DNA from: DASPMP01 sp035248725
GTDB lineage: Bacteria; Gemmatimonadota; Gemmatimonadetes; Gemmatimonadales; Gemmatimonadaceae
NCBI GenBank assembly: GCA_035248725.1
Contig: DATFHG010000018.1
Coordinates: forward strand, 1-30,567
Reading direction: 5' to 3'
DNA length: 30,567 bases
The first letter of the stretch is position 1. Each line of letters begins with the position of its first letter. The position numbers were made by a program, and so were the translations under genes. This document shows, piece after piece, positions 24,275-30,567 of this stretch. The notes under the pieces are model-generated. The model was given only the letters and a program-made list of their open reading frames with translations. It searched no databases and was not told the origin of the DNA.

Positions 24275-26310
24275 GGTGCGAGGTTGACCTTTCCCGACAC
24301 GCCGAGCTTCCCGACGAGGATGTTCTCGAGCCGGTTCCCGACGCGCGACGATGACGTCTCTCCCAGGTGCGACGGTCCATTGGCGACGACGTAGCGGTCC
24401 TCGGCTGGAACGTTCGGATACTGCTGCGACCACAGCGGAACGATCCCATCACCGCTGAAATCCACCCAGCGCCGGAACAGCTCATCGATGCCACGCAGGT
24501 AGGTGGCGTCGGAGGCGCAGCGGATGGCCGCGTCGATGCGCCCGAACAGCGCGCCGATCACGATGCATGCGAGATCGCGCTTGTAGATGCGATCCGCTCG
24601 TCGCACCTGACCCGCTCCACCACACGGGTACTCCGGATGGCAGTACGCATCGCCGTACGATCGCCACAGCATCCATTTCGTCCACAGATCGCTCGAGACG
24701 CCGAACCGTCGGAACGTCTCCCCTTCCGCGTTGAACTGGGCATGATACGAGTCGCGCGGGAGCATCTCGCTCAACACCGGCACGGGCGCGCGCCAGGCTG
24801 AAAACACGTTGCCCAGTGTGGAGCTCATGATGCGCGAAAAGTTGTCGCATCCCGCGGTGATGCCCCACGTGCACCAGAAGAACGGGGAAAATCCGCCGAA
24901 TCCGAGCAATCGCGTGACTTCTCCCCCGACGGTCGTGAGCGGCGCACCCACGTGCGGCGAGCCCACCGTGATCACGGCCTTGATGTTGGCCGCTGGCGCA
25001 TAGCCTCCCGCCGCCGGATGACGGCCGAGGTATCGCGAGATCATGCCGCCGTTGCTGTGACCGATGAGGATCGCGGGCGTGCTGCCGATGGCCGAGCTCA
25101 TCTTGCCGTGCAGCTCCGCGGCCTCTTCCTCGTACTTCCGCTTCCACGACGTGGAGAATCTCAGGATGGAGGAGGGTGCGAGATCGCGGGCGAGCCAGAA
25201 ATCCATCCGGTTCCACGTTCGCGCATCGCTCATGAAGCCGTGCTGGAGCAGCAACGCCGGACCGGTTCCTCCCATCCATCTGTAGAAGTCGCCGCCGACA
25301 ACGACCGTTCCGTCGGTATGGGGAGGTTCCGTGGGCGAACCGGAAACGGGATCGGTGGTGCACGGAATGATCGCCGTGGCGGGATCGCAGCTGTCGTTCG
25401 CCGTGGCGATGCGCACCACCGACATGGGCGCCGTCGTGGATTGGGCGACCTGATGCGCGCCGTTCGCGCGCTCCGCGTCCCGCTCCCTGTTCCGAAAGCG
25501 CTTCGACGCAACGACGGTGAGGTGAAACGCAAAGCGTGTGTTGCCGGCCGGCGAATCGACGAACGTCTCGCTCATCAGGTGTTTGAGCACCCACTCGCCG
25601 TCCTGCATCTCGAGATCGCGCGTCACCTTGTGCCGCGCCTTGTCCTGTGCGGCAGACGCGCGCGTCTCCTCGATGCGCAGTGCGCTCCGTGAGCGCATCG
25701 TCACCCGAGCGTCGGCACTGAGGTTCAGGCAGCCGGTGATCTGGCGGCAGTCACCGCCGCCGCCACCGCCGCCGCTGGCATCGAGCTGCGCACCGATGAG
25801 GGAGCCGACCTCGTTCATCGGGTCATACCTGAAGGGCTGCGTATCCGCGCCGTCGCCGCGGACGTCGGTGGTGGCGTCGGTGACGCGACGCAGCCAGATG
25901 GTTTCTTCCGCACTTGTTTCCTGAAAGCCGGTTGTGACGCGCGGCTGGCCGTCGTAGCCGTAGCCTGCGCTCACGTTCACGTTCTGGGGCACCGTGCCGA
26001 CGGTCGCGGAATAGACGAGCTGGCCCGTGGTCGGATCGTGAAATGCCGTGGACGACGTGACGGTGGTGGTTTCAGCCATCGTCTGCGTCTGCTCCACGTA
26101 GCTGTCGTTGCGGTTGATACCGTCGTCGTAGGCGGATTGCGGCGACGACGCGATCTCGACCACGTGCGCCGGCGCAACCGCAACGGCTCGCAGCCCGGTC
26201 GGCGCTTCGTGATCGCAGGCGAGTGTCGCGGAGATGAGCACGACGATGGAGGTGCCAAGGAGTACTCGAGCGCGCGGCGTGTCGCGGCGCCCGTGTGAAA
26301 ACGGGATCAT
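24271..26310 (-). CDS. Large lipase/esterase-like alpha/beta-hydrolase, exported
   Basis: A 679-residue exported protein. The signal ends ISATLAC with Cys32; the lipobox is imperfect (Thr at -3), so lipidation is likely but not certain. A region of about 300 residues follows that I do not recognise, interrupted by a GGGGGGG linker near 180. The hydrolase domain then has LLLQHGFMSD (353-362), the elbow GHSNGG with Ser419, the probable acid Asp621 in SGDGIVPLWS and the probable His648 in GPSHLGE. The DGIVP-type acid motif is common in PGAP1- and lipase-like esterases. ATG 26310 is supported by GGAGGA about ten bases upstream. It overlaps the downstream propeller gene as ATGA. Substrate unknown. 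Confidence 0.82.
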   Translation of the reverse strand: MIPFSHGRRDTPRARVLLGTSIVVLISATLACDHEAPTGLRAVAVAPAHVVEIASSPQSAYDDGINRNDSYVEQTQTMAETTTVTSSTAFHDPTTGQLVYSATVGTVPQNVNVSAGYGYDGQPRVTTGFQETSAEETIWLRRVTDATTDVRGDGADTQPFRYDPMNEVGSLIGAQLDASGGGGGGGDCRQITGCLNLSADARVTMRSRSALRIEETRASAAQDKARHKVTRDLEMQDGEWVLKHLMSETFVDSPAGNTRFAFHLTVVASKRFRNRERDAERANGAHQVAQSTTAPMSVVRIATANDSCDPATAIIPCTTDPVSGSPTEPPHTDGTVVVGGDFYRWMGGTGPALLLQHGFMSDARTWNRMDFWLARDLAPSSILRFSTSWKRKYEEEAAELHGKMSSAIGSTPAILIGHSNGGMISRYLGRHPAAGGYAPAANIKAVITVGSPHVGAPLTTVGGEVTRLLGFGGFSPFFWCTWGITAGCDNFSRIMSSTLGNVFSAWRAPVPVLSEMLPRDSYHAQFNAEGETFRRFGVSSDLWTKWMLWRSYGDAYCHPEYPCGGAGQVRRADRIYKRDLACIVIGALFGRIDAAIRCASDATYLRGIDELFRRWVDFSGDGIVPLWSQQYPNVPAEDRYVVANGPSHLGETSSSRVGNRLENILVGKLGVSGKVNLAP

Positions 26311-26339
26311 GGGATCTATCCTCCAGCCGCACCGCGACA

Positions 26340-26354
26340 GACGTCGTGGACGTC
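26340..26354. promoter_or_regulatory. Two GACGTC palindromes spaced 9 bp
   Basis: In the 154-base divergent gap between the lipase-like gene and ettA, GACGTCGTG (26340-26348) is followed at once by GACGTCGTC (26349-26357). The two GACGTC palindromes are nine bases apart, close to one helical turn, as an operator might be. No clear -35/-10 pair is visible for either gene. TTTAAC lies 11-16 bases before the ettA ATG, and ettA lacks a Shine-Dalgarno sequence. Confidence 0.2.
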
Positions 26355-26464
26355 GTCAGCCCGTGCAGCGATGAGACGGTGATTCTGCGCCCGTAGTGTC
26401 GCACCGTCCGTCACCAACGCGTCATCAGACGGGCGCGCGCCGAACCGTTTAACTTCAGCGCCCT

Positions 26465-28141
26465 ATGGCTGTCCCGTTCATCTACGTCATGAAGGGCCTG
26501 CGGAAGGTCGTACCGCCGCAGCGCATCATCCTCGACGACATCTGGCTGTCCTTCTATCCGGACGCGAAGATCGGCGTCCTCGGCGCGAACGGCGCGGGCA
26601 AGTCGTCGCTGCTTCGCATCATGGCCGGCGTCGACCAGGATTTTCAGGGCGAGGCGTGGGCCGCGAAGGGCACGCGCATCGGCTACCTGGCGCAGGAGCC
26701 GAAGCTCGACGAGTCACGCGACGTGCGCGGCAACGTGGAGCTCGCCGTCGCTACGCAGCGCAAACTCCTGGACCGCTTCACCGACATCTCGGCGAAGTTC
26801 GCGGAGCCGATGGATGACGACGCGATGCAGAAGCTGCTCGACGAGCAGGCCAGGGTGCAGGAGCAGATCGACGCGCACGATCTCTGGAACCTCGACAACA
26901 AGATCGAGATCGCGATGGACGCGCTGCGGCTCCCGCCGAGCGATGCGAACGTCAGCACGTTGTCCGGCGGTGAACGGCGTCGCGTGGCATTGTGCCGCGT
27001 GCTGCTCGAGGAGCCGGACATGCTCCTGCTCGACGAGCCCACCAACCATCTCGACGCCGAGAGCGTCGCGTGGCTCGAGCGCTATCTCAAGGATTTCAAG
27101 GGATGCGTCGTCGCCGTGACGCACGATCGCTATTTCCTCGACAACGTCGCGGGCTGGATCCTCGAGCTCGACCGCGGCAAGGGCATCCCGTACGAGGGCA
27201 ACTACACCGGCTGGCTGGACCAGAAGAAGACGCGCCTCGCGCAGGAGGAGAAATCCGAATCCGCGCGCCAGCGCACGCTCGCGCGCGAGCTCGAGTGGGT
27301 ACGCATGGCGCCGCGGGCACGCCAGGCCAAGAACAAGGCGCGCATCCAGAAATACGAGGAGCTCGCGAGCGACACGCAGTTCGAGAAGATCGCGCAGAAC
27401 GAGATCCAGATCCCGCCGCCGCCGCGGCTGGGCAACGACGTCGTCATCGCCCAGGATCTGAAGAAAGCCTACGGCGACAAGCTGTTGATCGACGGGTTGT
27501 CGTTTGCGTTGCCACGCGGCGGCATCGTCGGCGTGATCGGACCCAATGGCGCGGGGAAGACCACGCTCTTTCGCATGATCGTCGCCAAGGAGCAGCCCGA
27601 CGGCGGATCGCTCAAGGTGGGCGACACGGTGCAGCTGGCCTATGTCGATCAGTCGCGCACGCTGGACGCCTCGAAGACCGCATGGCAGGAGATCTCCGGT
27701 GGCGTCGAGCAGATCATGGTCGGCAAGAAGGAGATCAACTCGCGCGCGTACCTCTCGAGCTTCAACTTCAAGGGTCCGGATCAACAGAAGAAGGTCGGCG
27801 ATCTCTCCGGCGGTGAGCGCAACCGGCTGCACCTCGCGAAGACGTTGATGAGCGGCGGTAACGTGCTGCTGCTCGACGAGCCGACGAACGACCTCGACGT
27901 CGACACGCTGCGTGCGCTCGAGGATGCGCTGCTCGATTTCGCCGGCTGCGTGGTGGTCATCTCGCACGATCGCTGGTTCCTCGATCGCATCGCCACGCAC
28001 ATGCTGGCCTTCGAGGGCAACAGCGAGACGGTGTGGCACGAAGGCAACTACCAGTCGTACATCGAAGATCTGAAACGTCGCAAGGGTCCCGACGCGGATC
28101 AGCCGCACCGTGTCGCGTACAAGCGCCTCGTCCGGGCCTGA
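26465..28141 (+). CDS. ettA: Energy-dependent translational throttle protein EttA (ABC-F)
   Basis: A 558-residue soluble ABC-F ATPase without membrane segments that binds the ribosomal E site and couples translation to ATP level. It has two nucleotide-binding domains. Domain 1 carries Walker A GANGAGKS (40-47), signature LSGGE (166-170) and Walker B with Glu191 in LLLDEPTNHLD. Domain 2 carries Walker A GPNGAGKT (359-366), signature LSGGERNRLHLAK and LLLDEPTNDLD. The inter-domain P-site tRNA interaction segment reads ARELEWVRMAPRARQAKNKA. Length and the MAVPFIYVMKGLRKVVPPQR-type start match EttA closely, better than Uup or resistance ABC-F types. ATG 26465 follows an AT-richer stretch and has no visible Shine-Dalgarno sequence. 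A PAP2 gene follows four bases after its stop. Confidence 0.95.
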   Translation: MAVPFIYVMKGLRKVVPPQRIILDDIWLSFYPDAKIGVLGANGAGKSSLLRIMAGVDQDFQGEAWAAKGTRIGYLAQEPKLDESRDVRGNVELAVATQRKLLDRFTDISAKFAEPMDDDAMQKLLDEQARVQEQIDAHDLWNLDNKIEIAMDALRLPPSDANVSTLSGGERRRVALCRVLLEEPDMLLLDEPTNHLDAESVAWLERYLKDFKGCVVAVTHDRYFLDNVAGWILELDRGKGIPYEGNYTGWLDQKKTRLAQEEKSESARQRTLARELEWVRMAPRARQAKNKARIQKYEELASDTQFEKIAQNEIQIPPPPRLGNDVVIAQDLKKAYGDKLLIDGLSFALPRGGIVGVIGPNGAGKTTLFRMIVAKEQPDGGSLKVGDTVQLAYVDQSRTLDASKTAWQEISGGVEQIMVGKKEINSRAYLSSFNFKGPDQQKKVGDLSGGERNRLHLAKTLMSGGNVLLLDEPTNDLDVDTLRALEDALLDFAGCVVVISHDRWFLDRIATHMLAFEGNSETVWHEGNYQSYIEDLKRRKGPDADQPHRVAYKRLVRA

Positions 28142-28145
28142 CGCG

Positions 28146-28955
28146 ATGCGCACGTCGGCATTGGCGCCCGTCGCGCTCGCCCTTTCCGTAGCGCTGGCCT
28201 CATCCAGCGCGCAGGACAGCGGCGAGAAAACGGACAAGACGTTCTTCACACGCCGGGATCTGGCGTGGGTTGCCGGCGGTATGGCGGCGAGCGGCCTGGT
28301 GAGCGTCTTCGACAAGCGCATTGAAAATTGGTGGCAGCAGCCGTCGCGACAGGGCACGCAGTCGCGGCACGACGCGGTGAAAGCGCTGACCACGATCAAT
28401 GAAACGCCGCTCACGCTCGCGGCGGTCGGCGTCTACGCCGTCGGGCGGCTTGCGCACGCGAAGACGGTCGGCGACGTCGGCGCGCACTGGATGCAAGCGA
28501 TGGTGCTCACGGTCGCTACCAGCGAGATGATTCGCGGACCGCTGGGGCGCGCCCGACCGCGCGCCTCGCCCGACGACCAGTACCGCTTCGACTTCGGCGG
28601 CGGCTTCTCGAAGTTCGAGGATCGCGCGTGGCCGTCGTTGCACGCCGCAGCCGCATTCGCGACGGCAACGGTGTTCGTCGAGGAGATGCGCGAGCGGAAC
28701 GCGTCCGCCACGCCCGTCGTCGCGCCATTGCTGTATGCCGCTGCGACGATTCCCGGATTCACCCGCATGTATCTCAATCAGCACTGGGCCAGCGACATCG
28801 TCGCCGGCTCCGTGCTCGGCGCCCTCATCGGCTCACGCGTGGTGACCTATGGCCACCGGCATCACACGAAGATCGACCGCTGGCTGCTCGGTGCCACGTT
28901 GGTCCCCACGGCCGCGGGCGGCGTCGACGTCGGACTGAACCTGTCGATTCGCTGA
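28146..28955 (+). CDS. PAP2-like protein with altered motifs
   Basis: A 269-residue PAP2-superfamily protein with a probable signal peptide (LASSSA|QD near 22). Its motifs deviate from the norm. The first is Arg130-x6-Arg137-Pro138 (RGPLGRARP, Lys replaced by Arg). The second is Pro163-Ser-Leu-His166 (PSLH instead of PSGH). The third is Thr206-Arg207-x5-His213-x3-Asp217 (TRMYLNQHWASD). The catalytic His and Asp residues are retained, so activity is possible with changed specificity; PSLH is known in some lipid-phosphate transferases. The C-terminal KIDRWLLGATLVP echoes the tail of the other PAP2 protein in this window. ATG 28146 is four bases after the ettA stop and likely shares its transcript. 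Confidence 0.82.
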   Translation: MRTSALAPVALALSVALASSSAQDSGEKTDKTFFTRRDLAWVAGGMAASGLVSVFDKRIENWWQQPSRQGTQSRHDAVKALTTINETPLTLAAVGVYAVGRLAHAKTVGDVGAHWMQAMVLTVATSEMIRGPLGRARPRASPDDQYRFDFGGGFSKFEDRAWPSLHAAAAFATATVFVEEMRERNASATPVVAPLLYAAATIPGFTRMYLNQHWASDIVAGSVLGALIGSRVVTYGHRHHTKIDRWLLGATLVPTAAGGVDVGLNLSIR

Positions 28956-28963
28956 CGCCGACA

Positions 28964-28977
28964 CCGCGGTCACGCGG
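28964..28977. terminator. Short hairpin between convergent genes
   Basis: CCGCG (28964-28968) and CGCGG (28973-28977) form a perfect 5-bp stem with a GTCA loop. They sit in the 32-base gap between the PAP2-like gene (+) and the isomerase-like gene (-). It could terminate in both directions, but there is no T- or A-run. Confidence 0.3.
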
Positions 28978-28987
28978 GTAGCGGCAA

Positions 28988-29923
28988 TCAGGGCGCGGGA
29001 TACCGCAGCTGTTCCAGGTAGTTGATGCTCTGCGGGACGTTGTGCACGGGATCCGGTGTCTCGTCCTCGATGAAGTAGTACTTCATCCCGTCCTGCTGCG
29101 CGGCCTGGAGCAGCGCGCCCCACGGCACCTGTCCCTGACCGATCGGCGCCTGCTGCTCGGCGGGAATTCCACCCGCGAGCGATCCGCGTGGCACGCCCGG
29201 CTTCATGTCCTTGATGTGCATGAGCTGAAAACGGCCCGGATATTTCTTGATCAGCGCCACGGGATCGCCGCCGGGCAGGTACGTCCAGAGCACGTCCATC
29301 TCGAAGGCGACGAGGTTCGGATCGGTGTGCTGAATGAGGAAGTCGAGCAGGTTGCCGCCGCCGCTGTACGCCACCGGCTCGTAGCCGTGCGTGTGGTAGA
29401 AGAACTGGATCCCCGCATCCTTCAGCTGGCGTCCGAACGCATTGAAGTCCGCGACGGCACGCCGCGCGTCCGCCTCGGTAAAGCCGGTCTTGTCGTCGTG
29501 CGGGTACCACGCGAGCCCAACGTATCGGGCGCCGAGCGTCTTGGCGTTCGCGATGACCGTGGCCATGTCGTTCTTGAGCTCATCGTAGCCGACGTGCATC
29601 GACGTGACGCGCAATCCGGCCGCGCTGATCGCGTTGGCGAACTGCTGCGCTGACATACCATACAGTCCCGCCGTCTCCACGTGCGTGATCCCCATTGCGC
29701 GCGCCATCCGCATCATCCCGGCGGGATCGGTCTTCGCCTGGTCGCGGAAACTCCAGAGCTGTGCTCCGAGCTCGCCACGAAAGTCGCCCGTGTAATTCAC
29801 GGTGTGGACGATGTTCGTCGTCGCCGTCGGCTGCGCTGTGGTCGACGTCGTGACCGTCCGCTGGCAGCCGGCGACGAGCACGAGCGTCATCGCGGCGGAA
29901 AATCTCGAGTAGGACAGCTGCAT
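28988..29923 (-). CDS. Lipid-anchored sugar phosphate isomerase/epimerase-like TIM-barrel protein
   Basis: A 311-residue protein. The signal ends LVLVAGC with Cys20 as a lipoprotein anchor. A TIM barrel of the AP_endonuc_2 / xylose-isomerase-like family follows: LGAQLWSFRDQAKTDPAGMM (about 53-72), ITHVETAGLYGM, GLRVTSMHVGYDEL, FFYHTHGYEP, VAFEMDVLWTY, QLMHIKDMKPG and YYFIEDETPD. These supply the Glu, Asp and His residues that usually bind a divalent metal. The family acts on sugars or inositols; attachment to the envelope suggests a periplasmic substrate. ATG 29923 is preceded by CCGGAG about ten bases upstream. It is 29 bases downstream of the nitrilase gene on the same strand, so they may be co-transcribed. 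Confidence 0.83.
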   Translation of the reverse strand: MQLSYSRFSAAMTLVLVAGCQRTVTTSTTAQPTATTNIVHTVNYTGDFRGELGAQLWSFRDQAKTDPAGMMRMARAMGITHVETAGLYGMSAQQFANAISAAGLRVTSMHVGYDELKNDMATVIANAKTLGARYVGLAWYPHDDKTGFTEADARRAVADFNAFGRQLKDAGIQFFYHTHGYEPVAYSGGGNLLDFLIQHTDPNLVAFEMDVLWTYLPGGDPVALIKKYPGRFQLMHIKDMKPGVPRGSLAGGIPAEQQAPIGQGQVPWGALLQAAQQDGMKYYFIEDETPDPVHNVPQSINYLEQLRYPAP

Positions 29924-29952
29924 CACCGCTCCGGAAAAAGTTGAAAAGGGAC

Positions 29953-30567
29953 CTACGAACCGCGACCGAATCTGACCACGCGTGTATCCACCTCGGCGCC
30001 GGTGCGTTGCGTCAGCGAGGCGTACAGCTCCGGTCGTCGCGCCCGCAACCACCTCCGCCCAGACGACGTCGGCAGTAACTCGGCGTCCAGGTCAGCGACG
30101 ACCATGTCGTCACCAGCTTTGCGCGATTCGGCGATGATCTCGCCGTACGGGTCCAGCACCATCGCGTTGCCGGTACGGATCTCGTCGTCGTCGACGCCGA
30201 TGCCGTTGCTGAATATCAGGAACATACCGTTGTCGTGCGCGCGGCTCGGCAGCCAGCGCATCAGCCACCCGCGTCCTTTGGGTCCGCACAACTCGGCTTC
30301 GGCCGCCGCCGGATCCTGCTCCCGGCGATCCCAGATCGCGCGATCCACGGGCTTCATTCCTCGCGGGCTCAGGGAATTGCATCCACCCGTCTGGTGCGGC
30401 GCGAGCAGAATCTCGGCGCCGAGGAGCGCGGTGGCGCGCGCGTTCTCGACGATGTTGTTGTCGTAGCAGATCAGAATGCCCACGCGGCAGTCGTGTGGTG
30501 TGTCGACCACGGTATAGCGGTCGCCCGCGGCAATGCGCGCGTGCTCGAAGGCGTGGATCTTCCGATG
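29953..30567 (-). CDS. Nitrilase-superfamily hydrolase (partial, N-terminus outside window)
   Basis: The frame stays open to the window edge, so the N-terminal part is missing. The catalytic lysine is probably in HRKIHAFEHA (codon 30559-30561) and the nucleophile Cys in VGILICYDNN (codon 30466-30468). The catalytic Glu would be in the missing part. LLGAEILLAPHQTGG, MFLIFSNGIGVDDDEIRTGN and AMVLDPYGEII further match nitrilase-family carbon-nitrogen hydrolases. These cleave amides, carbamoyl amino acids or nitriles in the cytoplasm. The insertion GCNSLSPRGMKPVDRAIWD and the C-terminal RARRPELYASL point to the branch of longer amidase/carbamoylase members. The exact substrate is not determinable. 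The internal GTG at 30510 is not the true start. The gene leads into the isomerase-like gene. Confidence 0.85.
   Translation of the reverse strand, partial: HRKIHAFEHARIAAGDRYTVVDTPHDCRVGILICYDNNIVENARATALLGAEILLAPHQTGGCNSLSPRGMKPVDRAIWDRREQDPAAAEAELCGPKGRGWLMRWLPSRAHDNGMFLIFSNGIGVDDDEIRTGNAMVLDPYGEIIAESRKAGDDMVVADLDAELLPTSSGRRWLRARRPELYASLTQRTGAEVDTRVVRFGRGS

Noticed and set aside
26714..28414. 566-codon open frame antisense to ettA
   Set aside because: It mirrors the ettA codons, has no domain and crosses into the next gene; typical shadow frame.

Overview
The window is GC-rich, densely coded chromosomal DNA from a Gram-negative (diderm) bacterium. Several genes encode outer-envelope functions: a TolC-type outer-membrane protein, an RND pump, many lipoproteins and many cleavable signal peptides. 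The large secreted sortilin-like Asp-box propeller, the number of exported beta-propellers, plant-type FabI spacing and signal peptides ending in Ala/Ser followed by Gln all suggest a member of the FCB group, most likely Gemmatimonadota. That placement is an inference from gene content and was not tested by any search. I see no rRNA, tRNA, CRISPR array, insertion sequence or phage gene, and no gap longer than about 180 bases.

Layout. 1-2488: end of a TreY-type maltooligosyl trehalose synthase, then a short alpha-glucan phosphorylase (glucan/trehalose metabolism). 2526-6390: flippase-like membrane protein (-), alpha/beta hydrolase (+), zinc-ribbon methyltransferase (-) and a propeller lipoprotein (-). 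6567-10515: ferritin-like stress protein, an 8-bp tandem repeat, and a 1104-residue secreted Asp-box propeller. 10527-14795: an envelope/lipid block with fabI, a membrane protein with a possible zinc-peptidase tail, a cardiolipin-synthase-like phospholipase D, a 2H phosphoesterase and a PAP2 phosphatase. 14860-21293: a compact TolC / membrane-fusion / RND permease operon with 4-bp overlaps, followed by a YVTN-type propeller. 21295-23118: a CcdA-like transporter translationally coupled to a secreted thioredoxin, divergent from a His/Met-rich secreted protein of unknown function. 23126-26310: a lipase-like lipoprotein coupled to a PQQ-type propeller lipoprotein. 26465-28955: ettA and a second PAP2 protein with altered motifs. 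28988-30567: a lipid-anchored TIM-barrel isomerase-like protein and the start-truncated end of a nitrilase-family gene.

How the genes fit together. About half of the products act in the envelope. The RND pump, the CcdA/thioredoxin pair and the His/Met-rich protein could form a periplasmic stress or metal-handling neighbourhood, although the pump carries drug-type rather than metal-type proton-relay residues. The strongest cross-gene pattern is that all seven predicted signal peptidase I substrates have Gln right after the predicted cleavage site. Two small intergenic regions are built from short repeated words that can fold back on themselves. No single undescribed system stands out beyond doubt; the leads are listed as separate findings.
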